64,000 nt of DNA from CAVQZA01 sp963718355 (lineage in GTDB: Bacteria; Actinomycetota; Thermoleophilia; Gaiellales; Gaiellaceae): the NCBI GenBank assembly GCA_963718355.1, contig CAVQZA010000010.1, forward strand, positions 1-64,000, written 5' to 3'. Under the pieces are notes generated by a model. It did not search any database and had not been told where the DNA came from. It saw only the letters and a program-made list of their open reading frames with translations. Below are positions 42,245 through 51,261 of the stretch, piece after piece. The position numbers and the translations under genes are program-made. Position 1 is the first letter of the stretch, and each line of letters begins with the position of its first letter.

Positions 42245-43458
42245 TGGACCGGATTCTCACCACGCACGTCGGCAGCCTGATCCGTCCGCCGGCGCTCCTC
42301 GAGCTGCTCACGGTGATGGAGCGGGGCGAGAGCTACGACGAGGCCGCATACGAGGCGGTGCTCGACGACGCGGTCGTCGACGTCGTGCGCCGGCAGGCCG
42401 CGGCCGGCATCGACGTGATCGACGACGGCGAGATGGGCAAGGGGAACTGGATCACGTACCTCTACGGGCGCGTGAGCGGCATCGAGTCGCGGCTGGTGCC
42501 GCTCGAGGGCGCGGTCATGCTGCCGCCGAGCCGCGACCGCCAAGCGTTCCCGGAGTTCTACGCGCAGCTCGATGCGCAGTACGCGCGCGCGATGACGAAC
42601 ATGCTGCGGGTGGCCGAGAAGGACCAGGACGCGGAATCGGGCCTCGACATGGAGGCCGAGGGCAAGTACTGGTACGTGACCGGGCCGATCGAATACGACG
42701 ACGCCCTGCTCCAGCGCGACATCGCGCGCCTCAAGGCCGCGCTCCCCGGGGTCGACCACACGGACGTCTTCCTACCGGTCGTCGCGCCCGCGAGCACGTA
42801 CTGGCTGCGCAACGAGTACTACGCGACAGATGAGGAGTTCGTCTACGCGCTCGCCGACGCGCTGCACGAGGAATACGAGGCGATCGTCGGCGCCGGCTTT
42901 CTCGTCCAGGTCGACGATGCGGTGTTGCTGCACGAGTACGACTCGATTCTTTCGCTCGGCGGCTCGGTGAAGGACTACCGCCGCTGGGCGGAGTTGCGCG
43001 TCGACGCGCTCGTCCACGCACTCCGCGGGATTCCGCAGGACCGGATCCGCTACCACGTCTGCCACGGGAGCTGGCACGGCCCGCACGCCTTCGACCCGCC
43101 GCTGCGCGACGTGATCGACCTCATCCTCCGGGTGCCCGCCCGCTACCACCTGATCGAGCAGGCGAACGCGCGCCACGAGCACGAGTGGCGCTTGTGGGAG
43201 GACGTCGAGCTTCCGGAGGGGAAAGTGCTCGTCCCCGGCGTCGTCACGCACCACACGAACGTCGTCGAGCATCCCGAGCTCGTCGCGGAGCGGCTCGTGC
43301 GGCTCGCGAAGCTCGTCGGCCGCGAGAACGTGATGGGCGGCACGGATTGCGGCTTCGCGCAGGGCGCATTCGTCCAGCGCGTCCACCCGACGATCCAGTG
43401 GGCAAAGCTCGAGGCCCTGGCCCAGGGCGCGCGGATCGCGACGGAGAAGCTGTGGTGA
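42244..43458 (+). CDS. MetE-like zinc methyltransferase
   Basis: 404 residues, ATG at 42244 sharing one base with the permease stop. Corresponds to the C-terminal catalytic half of cobalamin-independent methionine synthase: TTHVGSLIRP at the start, zinc ligands HVC (His 271, Cys 273), Glu 305 in IEQANARHE and Cys 369 in GGTDCGF. Transfers methyl from a folate to a thiol in characterised relatives. In an operon with a LigM enzyme that makes methyl-THF, it may use that methyl group, but the acceptor is unknown. Confidence 0.75.
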   Translation: MDRILTTHVGSLIRPPALLELLTVMERGESYDEAAYEAVLDDAVVDVVRRQAAAGIDVIDDGEMGKGNWITYLYGRVSGIESRLVPLEGAVMLPPSRDRQAFPEFYAQLDAQYARAMTNMLRVAEKDQDAESGLDMEAEGKYWYVTGPIEYDDALLQRDIARLKAALPGVDHTDVFLPVVAPASTYWLRNEYYATDEEFVYALADALHEEYEAIVGAGFLVQVDDAVLLHEYDSILSLGGSVKDYRRWAELRVDALVHALRGIPQDRIRYHVCHGSWHGPHAFDPPLRDVIDLILRVPARYHLIEQANARHEHEWRLWEDVELPEGKVLVPGVVTHHTNVVEHPELVAERLVRLAKLVGRENVMGGTDCGFAQGAFVQRVHPTIQWAKLEALAQGARIATEKLW

Positions 43459-43533
43459 TAATTGACACTTGCCGTCCGCGTTTGGACCCTGGAAGATGGT
43501 GGCGTCCATGTTCCTCAGTCCCCATCGTCGACG

Positions 43534-44520
43534 ATGACGCTGTTGATCGATACGAACGCGGTCTCCGCCCAGGATCGGCTCGATTTCTGGTCGGCGGCAG
43601 CCTTCGAGGCGTATCTGCCGGTCCAGGTGCGGACTCCGGCGAGGGACGAGTTCCAGGCTCGGATGTGGGGCTATCAGCTCGGTCCGCTCAGCCTGTTCAG
43701 AATCGCCGCCGCCGCGAACACGATGATGCGCACCTCGCGCGCGATCGCGGCCTGCGACCCCGAGTGCCTGCACGTTTCGATCGTTCTGCGGGGCCAGATC
43801 CATGCGGTGCAGGAGGGTCGCACCGGGATCGCGGGGGTAGGCGACGTGATCAGCTACGAGACGTCGCACCCGGTGGTCTTCCGGGCGGTGCAGCCGTTCG
43901 AGACGCTCGTGGTCAGGGTGCCGCGGGAGCTGCTCGGTCGACAGGAGGCGCAGATCAGCAACCTCACCGCGGTGGGGATCTCCGGGAGCGAGGGCCTGCC
44001 GAGGGCCGCCGTCGCGTTCATCCGCGGGCTGGTCGGCGGGCTGGAGGATGGCACGATCACCCCGGCGGAGGCGCCGAATGCAGTCGACTGCGTGCTCGAC
44101 GTGATCCGAGGGCTCTACATGACCCCGGCGGGGGTGCTCGAGCCGACGCGGTTGCGGTCGCGCGCCGAGATCCTGCTCAACGTCCAGGCGTTCATCGAGG
44201 CGAATCTCGGTGATCCGGATCTCGATCCCGAGGAGATCGCCCGGGCCAGCTTCATCTCGACCCGGTATCTCCACAAGCTATTCGAGGCCGAGGGCACGAG
44301 TGTCTGCCGCTGGATCCGCGTCTCGCGGCTCGAGCGCTGCCGCCGCGACCTCCTCGATCCGGCGCTGGCCCACGAGACGATCCTGGAGATCGCCAGTCGC
44401 TGGGGCCTTCCCAGTGCCCAGCACTTCAGCCGCCTCTTCCGGTCGGAATACGGCTGTCCGCCCAGCGAGCTCCGCCGCGAGGGCAAGTCGTACGTGGTGC
44501 CGCCCGCGTCCACAGGCTGA
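43534..44520 (+). CDS. AraC-family transcriptional regulator
   Basis: About 328 residues from ATG 43534 (longer starts back to TTG 43462 are possible). N-terminal AraC_binding_2-type sensor (about 1-200: DRLDFWSAAAFEAYLP, LHVSIVLRGQIHAVQEG, ETLVVRVPRELLG) and C-terminal helix-turn-helix pair (about 225-315: IARASFISTRYLHKLFEAEG; ILEIASRWGLPSAQHFSRLF). This domain pair often controls aromatic degradation genes (XylS/FeaR-like). Located inside the importer operon; likely its activator. Confidence 0.88.
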   Translation: MTLLIDTNAVSAQDRLDFWSAAAFEAYLPVQVRTPARDEFQARMWGYQLGPLSLFRIAAAANTMMRTSRAIAACDPECLHVSIVLRGQIHAVQEGRTGIAGVGDVISYETSHPVVFRAVQPFETLVVRVPRELLGRQEAQISNLTAVGISGSEGLPRAAVAFIRGLVGGLEDGTITPAEAPNAVDCVLDVIRGLYMTPAGVLEPTRLRSRAEILLNVQAFIEANLGDPDLDPEEIARASFISTRYLHKLFEAEGTSVCRWIRVSRLERCRRDLLDPALAHETILEIASRWGLPSAQHFSRLFRSEYGCPPSELRREGKSYVVPPASTG

Positions 44521-44526
44521 CGCCTG

Positions 44527-45294
44527 ATGAGCCCGGTGCTGGAGGCCACCGGGATCTCGGTCAGCTTCGGCGGCGTGCACGCGGTCGTCGACGTCGACCT
44601 CGAGGTCGGCGAGGGGCAGCTCGTCGGCCTGATCGGGCCGAACGGCGCCGGCAAGACGACGTTCATCGACGCGATTCTCGGCTTCGTGCGTTCGCAGGGG
44701 AGCGTCCGGCTCGACGGGCAGGACATCTCTCGACTGGCGCCTCATGCGCGGGCGCGGCGCGGGCTCGCGCGCACGTGGCAGTCGATCGAGCTCTTCGACG
44801 ACCTCTCGGTCGGCGAGAACCTCATGGTCGCGTCGCAGCGCCCTTCGGTCTGGCGGACGATTGGAGGGACGCTGGCGGCGCCGCGCACCGACACCGCGCA
44901 GACGGATCCGGTGCTCGAGTCGCTCCGGCTGGGCGGCACTGTCGATGCGATGCCGAGCGAGCTCTCCCAGGGACAGCGCAAGCTCGTCGGCGTCGCACGT
45001 GCGCTCGTCACGAAGCCGCGCGTGCTATGCCTCGACGAGCCGGCCGCGGGGCTCGACACGCAGGAGAGCGAAGAGTTGGGTCGGCTGTTGCGGCGGCTCG
45101 CCGACGACGGGCAGTCGATGCTGCTCGTCGACCACGATATGGGCCTCGTGCTCGGAATCTGCGACCAGATCGTCGTGCTCGAGTTCGGCGAGGTGATCGC
45201 GGGCGGGCCGGCCGACGTGGTGCGCAACGACTCGAAGGTGATCGCCGCCTACCTCGGCGCCTCGGCGGCCGGGCTGGAGGGTGAGAATGGCTGA
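44527..45294 (+). CDS. livG: ABC importer ATPase, LivG type
   Basis: 255 residues, ATG at 44527, 6 nt after the regulator. Walker A GPNGAGKTT (about 39-47), signature LSQGQRKLVGVARAL, Walker B VLCLDEPAAGL, switch DHDM. The C-terminal extension is that of LivG. Pairs with LivF to energise the fused permease. Confidence 0.9.
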   Translation: MSPVLEATGISVSFGGVHAVVDVDLEVGEGQLVGLIGPNGAGKTTFIDAILGFVRSQGSVRLDGQDISRLAPHARARRGLARTWQSIELFDDLSVGENLMVASQRPSVWRTIGGTLAAPRTDTAQTDPVLESLRLGGTVDAMPSELSQGQRKLVGVARALVTKPRVLCLDEPAAGLDTQESEELGRLLRRLADDGQSMLLVDHDMGLVLGICDQIVVLEFGEVIAGGPADVVRNDSKVIAAYLGASAAGLEGENG

Positions 45295-46033
45295 GGTCGT
45301 GCTCGATCTCGCAGGCCTCACGGCCGGCTACGACGATGCCGCGGTGATCCGGGACGTCGAGGTGACGGTCTCGGCCGGCGAGGTCGTCGCCCTGCTGGGC
45401 GCGAACGGCGCGGGCAAGACAACGACGCTGCGAGCGATCTCCGGCCTCGTCAGGCCGATGGGCGGCCGCGTCGTCCTCGACGGAAACGATCTCGCCCGCA
45501 TTTCGCCGAGCGCCAGGGCGCGCCTCGGGATTGCGCACGTGCCCGAGGGCCGCGGCCTGTTCTTCGGCATGACGGTCGCAGAGCACTTCCGCGTCGGCCC
45601 GCGCGACGAGAAGCCGGACGTGGAGCTGGCGTACGAGTACTTCCCCAAGCTGGAGGAACTCCAGGGGCGCCGGGTGGGCCTGCTCTCGGGAGGCGAGCAG
45701 CAGATGCTCGCGGTCGCCCGGGCTCTGTCCCGGCACCCCAAGCTCCTGCTCCTCGACGAGCTGAGCCTCGGGCTCGCGCCGGTGATCGTGGAGTGGCTGC
45801 TGCCCGTCGTCCGCCAGTTCGCGCAGGAGCGCAACTGCGCCGTGCTGCTCGTCGAGCAGCACGTGCACCTCGCGCTCGAGGTCGCCGACCGGGGCTACGT
45901 CCTGTCGCACGGCCGAATCGTGCTCGAGAACGGCGCAGAGCATCTGCGCAGAAACAGACAACTGTTGATCGCCAGCTATCTCGGGGAGCAGAGCGCCGCG
46001 ACCCTCGAGCCGAATGAGGGAGGACAATCGTGA
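45287..46033 (+). CDS. livF: ABC importer ATPase, LivF type
   Basis: 248 residues from ATG 45287, overlapping livG by 8 bp. Walker A GANGAGKTTT, VPEGRGLFFGMTV (a LivF hallmark), signature LSGGEQQMLAVARAL, Walker B LLLLDELSLGLAP, switch VEQHV. Its TGA overlaps the GTG of the second O-demethylase gene, so import and demethylation are translationally coupled. Confidence 0.9.
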   Translation: MAEVVLDLAGLTAGYDDAAVIRDVEVTVSAGEVVALLGANGAGKTTTLRAISGLVRPMGGRVVLDGNDLARISPSARARLGIAHVPEGRGLFFGMTVAEHFRVGPRDEKPDVELAYEYFPKLEELQGRRVGLLSGGEQQMLAVARALSRHPKLLLLDELSLGLAPVIVEWLLPVVRQFAQERNCAVLLVEQHVHLALEVADRGYVLSHGRIVLENGAEHLRRNRQLLIASYLGEQSAATLEPNEGGQS

Positions 46034-47409
46034 GTCACAGAAGCCTTGAAGAGCGTCTGGCCTCGGTCGAGAGCACGGTCGAGATGCTGCGCAACTCGCA
46101 GGCGGGCCCGAACGTCTACCCGGGGGTCCCTGCGGAGTTCACGAACTGGCGGGACGAGCAGATGGCCTGGCAGCAGACCTGCGTGCTCTTCAACCAGTCG
46201 TACCACATGGCCGATCTCGCGCTCGAAGGCCCCGATGCGCTCGCGCTTCTGACGCGGCTCGGGATCAACAGCTTCGAAGGTTTCGCCGTCGACAAGGCCA
46301 AGCACTTCGTTCCGTGCACGCCGGAGGGCTACGTGATTGGCGACGTGATCCTGTTCCATCTCGCCGAGAACGAGTTCAACCTCGTCGGCCGCGCGCCGGC
46401 GCTGAACTGGGTCACCTACCACGCCGAGACGGGCGGGCTCGACGTCCAGGCCAAGCTCGACCAGCGCAGCGCGCTTCGCAGCGACCGGCGCCGCAAGGTC
46501 TACCGCTACCAGGTGCAGGGCCCGAACGCGATGCAGGTGATCGAGAAGGTGCTGGGCGGGCCGGCTCCGGAGCTGAAGTTCTTCAACATGCGGACGGTCG
46601 AGATCGCGGGCAAGTCGGTCCGCGCGCTGCGCCACGGGATGGTCGGTCAGCCCGGCTGGGAGCTGTTCGGGCCGTGGGGCGACGGTGAGGCCGTGCGCGA
46701 GGCGATTGTCGCCGCAGGCGCGGAGTTCGGGCTCCGCCAGGTCGGCGGGCGTGCCTATTCGTCCAACACGCTCGAGTCGGGCTGGATCCCCTCGCCGCTC
46801 CCGGCGGTGTACTCCGGCGAGAGCCTGAAGGCGTACCGCGAATGGCTTCCCGCGACGGGTTACGAGGGGTCGGCGTCGATCGGCGGCAGCTTCGCCTCGC
46901 CGAACATCGAGGACTACTACCTCACGCCCTGGGATCTCGGCTACGGGAGCTACGTCAAGTTCGACCATGATTTCATCGGGCGCGAGGCGCTCGAGCGGAT
47001 GGCCGAAGGAGAGCACCGCCAGAAGGTCACTCTGGCGCTCGACGACGAGAGCGTCACCGAGACGATCGGGACGATGTTCCGCAAGACGGAGCGGGCGAAG
47101 TTCATGGACTGGCCCTCGGCCGTCTACTCGATGCACCCGTTCGACAGGGTCACCGTCGACGGCGAGGCGGCCGGCGTCTCGACGTGGATCGGCTACAGCG
47201 CCAACGAGGGGAAGATGCTGACGCTGGCCGTGCTCGATGCGGAGCACGCCGAGCCGGGCACCGAGGTGACTCTCGTCTGGGGGGAGGAGGGCGGCGGCTC
47301 ATCGAAGCCGACGGTCGAGCCGCACGTGCAGACCGAGATCCGCGCCGTGGTAAGCCCCGCGCCGTATGCCGAGGTCGTGCGGAGCACCTACCGGGCGGCT
47401 AAGGCGTGA
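46030..47409 (+). CDS. THF-dependent aromatic O-demethylase, LigM/DesA family (copy 2)
   Basis: 459 residues from GTG 46030. Same architecture as copy 1: VEMLRNSQAGPNVYPGVPAE, GRAPALNW (Arg 121), RAYSSNTLESGWIPSPLPAV (Tyr 243), KFDHDFIGREALE, VWGEEGGGSSKP. The two copies differ in the substrate-facing N-terminal part (FNQSYHMADLAL against FDQSHHMTDLYV), so they may take different methoxyaromatics (for example vanillate and syringate). Coupled to livF. Its last 11 bp overlap the convergent isomerase-like gene. Confidence 0.87.
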   Translation: MSHRSLEERLASVESTVEMLRNSQAGPNVYPGVPAEFTNWRDEQMAWQQTCVLFNQSYHMADLALEGPDALALLTRLGINSFEGFAVDKAKHFVPCTPEGYVIGDVILFHLAENEFNLVGRAPALNWVTYHAETGGLDVQAKLDQRSALRSDRRRKVYRYQVQGPNAMQVIEKVLGGPAPELKFFNMRTVEIAGKSVRALRHGMVGQPGWELFGPWGDGEAVREAIVAAGAEFGLRQVGGRAYSSNTLESGWIPSPLPAVYSGESLKAYREWLPATGYEGSASIGGSFASPNIEDYYLTPWDLGYGSYVKFDHDFIGREALERMAEGEHRQKVTLALDDESVTETIGTMFRKTERAKFMDWPSAVYSMHPFDRVTVDGEAAGVSTWIGYSANEGKMLTLAVLDAEHAEPGTEVTLVWGEEGGGSSKPTVEPHVQTEIRAVVSPAPYAEVVRSTYRAAKA

Positions 47410-48253
47410 GCTGGGCGATCGTCGTCGCGTACGCGCGGTCGAAGATCTGCTCGATCGGGAGGTTCCGGAGCTCCTCGGAGAGCACCTCGACGCCCCACGG
47501 CCCCGTGTAGCCGGCCTGCCGGCACGCCTCGACGTAGGCGCGGATCGGGAACTCGCCTTCACCGGGCAGTTTGCGGTGGTTGATCACCTCGTCGATCGGG
47601 TCGGCCATGTTCTCCCACTGGCCGTCGGACAGCTCGACCCAGGAGAGGTATTGCGCGGGGATCCGCAGCAGCTCGACGGGCGGGATGTCCATCTTCGACA
47701 TGTGCCAGGTGTCGATCGCGAGGCCGCCGTTTCGGGCCTCGGCGCCGTCCACGAGCGCGAGCGCGGTGTCGAGATCCTGGACGTTGACGTCGGGAGGCAT
47801 GAACTCGTAGACCATCTTCGCGTCATGCTGGTCGGCCGCCTCGGCGCAGAGCTCGGCGAAGGCCTCGGTCAGCCGTGGCAGCTCGCACGGCGTTCCGGGG
47901 ATGTTCCCGACCTTGATGTGGTGCGCGCCGAGCGCGGCGGCGGCGTCGAAGAGGAGGCGCTTGGTGGGCTCGGCGGCTCGGCGGCGCTCGTCGTCGGGCG
48001 CGAGGAACCACTCCCAGATGAACTCGAGCTCGAGGTACTCGAGCCCGTGGCCGTCGAGCAACTGCTTCACGTCGGGCAGGGTGCGCGTCTGCAGGACGTG
48101 CTCGAGGTCGGCGTGCCAGATCCCGATTCCCTTGAAGCCGACGCGCTCCGCCTGCGCACAGCGGTCGGCGAGGTCGAACAGGCTCCACTCGCGTCCGTAG
48201 TGCACCTCGACCGGCCCGGAGATCGTCCAGTACAGGCCCATAATCTCGTTCAC
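47399..48253 (-). CDS. Sugar phosphate isomerase/epimerase-like TIM-barrel protein
   Basis: 284 residues, ATG at 48253. AP-endonuclease-2-type barrel with metal ligands in MVYEFMPPDVNV (Glu), GLAIDTWHM (Asp, His) and GPWGVEVLSEE (Glu). Relatives include hydroxypyruvate isomerases, inosose dehydratases and 3-dehydroshikimate dehydratases (which make protocatechuate); I cannot choose. Divergent from a GMC oxidase gene with a palindromic operator between them; 3' end overlaps the O-demethylase gene. Confidence 0.7.
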   Translation of the reverse strand: MNEIMGLYWTISGPVEVHYGREWSLFDLADRCAQAERVGFKGIGIWHADLEHVLQTRTLPDVKQLLDGHGLEYLELEFIWEWFLAPDDERRRAAEPTKRLLFDAAAALGAHHIKVGNIPGTPCELPRLTEAFAELCAEAADQHDAKMVYEFMPPDVNVQDLDTALALVDGAEARNGGLAIDTWHMSKMDIPPVELLRIPAQYLSWVELSDGQWENMADPIDEVINHRKLPGEGEFPIRAYVEACRQAGYTGPWGVEVLSEELRNLPIEQIFDRAYATTIAQLTP

Positions 48254-48261
48254 GGTGGCAA

Positions 48262-48275
48262 CCTAACGCGTTAGG
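48262..48275. promoter_or_regulatory. Palindromic operator CCTAACGCGTTAGG
   Basis: Perfect 14-bp palindrome in the 30-nt gap between divergent start codons (48253 and 48284), flanked by AA/GTT that extends the symmetry. A bound dimer would block both transcripts. Typical of TetR, MarR or GntR sites; the cognate regulator is not identified. Confidence 0.6.
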
Positions 48276-48283
48276 GTTGGCCG

Positions 48284-49840
48284 GTGCCTGACTACGTGAT
48301 CGTCGGAGGCGGCTCCGCGGGGTGCGTGCTTGCCGGGCGCCTGAGCGCGGATCCGGATACGAGCGTGCTGATGCTGGAGGCGGGCCCGCCGGATATCGCG
48401 CCCGAGATCCACATCCCGTTCGCCTTCCCGGCCCTGTTCAAGTCCGGCCACGACTGGGACCTGCTCGGCGAGAGGGAGCCGGGCCTCGGCGGCCGCCGGC
48501 TCTACCTGCCGCGCGGGAAGATGGTCGGCGGCTGCGGCTCGATCAACGCGATGATCTACCTGCGCGGGAATCGCCTCGACTTCGACGACTGGGCCGCCGA
48601 CGGCGCAACGGGCTGGTCGTACGACGAGGTGCTGCCGTACTTCAAGCGCGCCGAGGACAACGAGCGCGGCGCTGACGAGTTCCACGGCGTCGGCGGGCCG
48701 CTCGCCGTCTCGGAGAGCCGCTCGATGCAGCCGCTCGTCGACGCGATGCTCGCCGCGGCGGTCGAGGCGGGGTACGAGCACATCCCCGACCTCAACGTCG
48801 CGAGCCCCGAGGGCGTCTCCCGGTTCCAGCTGACCCAGCGCAACGGCAAGCGCTGCTCGACTGCCGACGCGTACCTGCACCCGGTGTCGGACCGGCCGAA
48901 CCTCAAGGTGCGGACAAGCGTGCTCGTGCAGCGGATCCTCTTCGAGGGCGATCGCGCGGTCGGCGTCGAGATCGCGCATGACGGAAAGGTCGAGACGATT
49001 CGCGCCGAGCGTGAGGTGATCCTCTCCGCCGGCGCCTACCAGTCGCCCGTCCTGCTGATGCTCTCAGGGATCGGGCCGGAGGAGGATCTGGCGCTGTTCG
49101 GGATTCCTGTGCGCGAGAACCTGCCGGTCGGCCGCAACCTGCAGGACCATTGCATGGCGAACCTCAACTTCACGACCGACGAGCCGGCGCTGTTCAACAT
49201 CCTCACGCCGGAGAACTTCGCGCTGCTCGAGACGGAGGGCCGCGGCCCGCTCAGCTCGAACATCCCGGAGGCCGGCGGCTTCTTCCGCTCGCGTGACGAC
49301 CTCGCCGCGCCGGACGTCGAGTTCCACTTCGCACCCTCGATCTTCTACGACGAGGGGCTGAACGCGCCGACCGAGCCGGGCTACGCGTTCGGGCCGGTGC
49401 TGATCAAGCCGGAGGCGCGCGGCTGGGTGAAGCTGCGCACGCCGATGCCCGACTCGAAGCCGCTCGTCCTCACCAACTTCCTCACCGAGGAGGAGGACCG
49501 GCGCGCCGCGGTCGCAGGTGTCCGGATCGCGCTCGAGATCGCCTCGCAGCCGGCCCTGAAGGCGGTCGAGCGGGGGCCGTTCAGCGTCCCCGACTCCGAC
49601 TCGGACGCGGACATCCTCGCCTGGGTCGAGCGCGTCGCGCAGCCCGTCTACCACCCGACCTCGACGTGCGCGATCGGCGCGGTCGTCGATCCCGAGCTGC
49701 GCGTCCACGGGATCGAAGGGCTGCGCGTGGTCGACGCCTCGGTGATGCCCACGGTCACCCGCGCGAATACGCACGCGGCGACGGTGATGATCGCCGAGAA
49801 GGCGGCAGACCTGATCGCGGGGAAGCCGGCGCTCGTCTAG
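48284..49840 (+). CDS. GMC-family FAD oxidoreductase (choline dehydrogenase/aryl-alcohol oxidase-like)
   Basis: 518 residues from GTG 48284. FAD loop VGGGSAGCVLAGRLS (6-20) and Glu in MLEAGP; GMC signature 1 KMVGGCGSINAMIYLRG; signature 2 SAGAYQSPVLLMLSGIGP; catalytic pair His 457 (YHPTSTC) and His 497 (RANTHAA). Oxidises an alcohol to an aldehyde; near aromatic genes an aryl alcohol is plausible, but choline-like substrates are equally possible. Ends in a CTAG shared with the convergent gene. Confidence 0.85.
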   Translation: MPDYVIVGGGSAGCVLAGRLSADPDTSVLMLEAGPPDIAPEIHIPFAFPALFKSGHDWDLLGEREPGLGGRRLYLPRGKMVGGCGSINAMIYLRGNRLDFDDWAADGATGWSYDEVLPYFKRAEDNERGADEFHGVGGPLAVSESRSMQPLVDAMLAAAVEAGYEHIPDLNVASPEGVSRFQLTQRNGKRCSTADAYLHPVSDRPNLKVRTSVLVQRILFEGDRAVGVEIAHDGKVETIRAEREVILSAGAYQSPVLLMLSGIGPEEDLALFGIPVRENLPVGRNLQDHCMANLNFTTDEPALFNILTPENFALLETEGRGPLSSNIPEAGGFFRSRDDLAAPDVEFHFAPSIFYDEGLNAPTEPGYAFGPVLIKPEARGWVKLRTPMPDSKPLVLTNFLTEEEDRRAAVAGVRIALEIASQPALKAVERGPFSVPDSDSDADILAWVERVAQPVYHPTSTCAIGAVVDPELRVHGIEGLRVVDASVMPTVTRANTHAATVMIAEKAADLIAGKPALV

Positions 49841-51261
49841 CCGACCGGCGGGCCGAGGCGAAACCGGTCCGCGATCAGGCCGTGGCGCAGGCCGCGGTCG
49901 CTGACCACGAGCGAGTCGCGGCCGAGCTTCGCGAGCACGGTTTGGACGACGCAGGCGCCCGCGAGGATCACGTCGGCACGGTTCGGCTGGAGGCCGACTA
50001 CGGCGCGGCGCTCGTCGGCGCTGCGGCTGCGGTAGAGCTCGAGCTGCCGGTCGATCTCGGTGCGGTCGAGCTCGGTGCCCTGGACGAGGTCGGGGTCGTA
50101 CTCGGCGAGCCCGAGCTTCACGGCCGCCAGGTTGGTCACCGCACCGCCCATCCCGACGAGCGCATCGGGGGTGGGGCGGCCGTCGAGGCGGTCGAGCTCG
50201 GTGGCGATCCCCTCGAGTGCCGCTGCGAGCTCCTCCTCGGAGACGGCGCGGTCGAGCCCGTAGTGCTCGGTGAGGCGGGCCGCGCCGACCGGCACGCTGA
50301 ACTGCTCGTCGATCTCGTCGCCGTGGCCGAAGGTGAACTGGGAGCTGCCGCCGCCGGTGTCGAAGGCGACCAGCGGGCCGCGACCGAGCGCCAGGCCTGA
50401 GCTCGCCGCGAGGTAGGCGAGGCGGGCCTCCTCCTCGCCGGGGATGATCTCGATCCGGACGCCGCAGCGGGCCTCGACGGCGCCGACGAGCTCAGCGCTA
50501 TTCGCCGCGGCGCGGAGGCCGGCGGTGCCGACGGCCGCGATCGCTTCGGCGCCGTTCGCCTCGTCGACCATCGCAACGATCGCCTCCAGGGTCCGCGTCA
50601 TCGGCTCGGGCTGGAGGACGCCGGCCGCGTCGAGGCCCTCGCCGAGCCTCGTTACCTCGGCACGGTCGGCGACCGTGCTCCACGTGCCGTCGGCGCGCCG
50701 CTCGCCGATGTGGAGCTTGACGGAGTTCGTGCCGACGTCGATCACGGCGAATCTCTTCGCGCCGAAGCCGACGAGCGTCTTGAGGCCGCGCGCCATGCAG
50801 GTGTTCGTGCGCGAGGCGAGCCCGAGCGAGTGCACTGCGGCCAGCACACGCGCCGGATCCTCCGACTCGACCGCGATCGTTCGCGTCGAGCCCTTGTCCG
50901 TGCGCAGCTCCGTGAGCTCCGCCATGCAGCCGCCGACGGTGTAGCGGGCTCGCCGCTTGTGCACCTCAACCGGCAGCGCATCCTCCACGTGGAGCGCGTC
51001 GAGGACGACGCCGATCTCTTCCGCGCTCAGAGTGAAGGCGGACTTCAGCACCGGCACCCACTGCTCGAGCCCGTCGGCGTCGACCGCCTGCAATCGTTTG
51101 ACGTCCATCAGCCCGTCCCGCACCTTCACCGACGCGTCGCTCTCGGCGGAGAGCAGGTACACCTCGTCGCTCTCCTGGATGTGCTCCACGGCAAAAGCGT
51201 CGAAGGCGTCCTCGGCCGCGCCGAATGTCCGCCACTCCCAGCGCGGGACGAGCTCCGGCAT
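49837..51261 (-). CDS. CYTH-like domain fused to Ppx/GppA phosphatase
   Basis: 474 residues; the ATG at 51261 shares one base with the upstream stop. Residues 1-165 look like a CYTH triphosphate tunnel fold (EWRTF start, SVKVRDGLMDVKRLQ, VHKRRARYT, LTELRTDKG, AVESEDP). From 168 the Ppx/GppA family begins: VIDVGTNSVKLHIGE, GTAGLRAAANS, IIPGEEEARLAYL, FDTGGGSSQFTF, VGMGGAVTNLAA. Exopolyphosphatase or pppGpp phosphatase joined to a polyphosphate/triphosphate-binding fold is unusual. Next to another CYTH gene. Confidence 0.8.
   Translation of the reverse strand: MPELVPRWEWRTFGAAEDAFDAFAVEHIQESDEVYLLSAESDASVKVRDGLMDVKRLQAVDADGLEQWVPVLKSAFTLSAEEIGVVLDALHVEDALPVEVHKRRARYTVGGCMAELTELRTDKGSTRTIAVESEDPARVLAAVHSLGLASRTNTCMARGLKTLVGFGAKRFAVIDVGTNSVKLHIGERRADGTWSTVADRAEVTRLGEGLDAAGVLQPEPMTRTLEAIVAMVDEANGAEAIAAVGTAGLRAAANSAELVGAVEARCGVRIEIIPGEEEARLAYLAASSGLALGRGPLVAFDTGGGSSQFTFGHGDEIDEQFSVPVGAARLTEHYGLDRAVSEEELAAALEGIATELDRLDGRPTPDALVGMGGAVTNLAAVKLGLAEYDPDLVQGTELDRTEIDRQLELYRSRSADERRAVVGLQPNRADVILAGACVVQTVLAKLGRDSLVVSDRGLRHGLIADRFRLGPPVG

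Noticed and set aside
43456..43534. TTGACA near 43462 as a -35 box for the AraC gene
   Set aside because: No -10 hexamer at 16-18 nt spacing.
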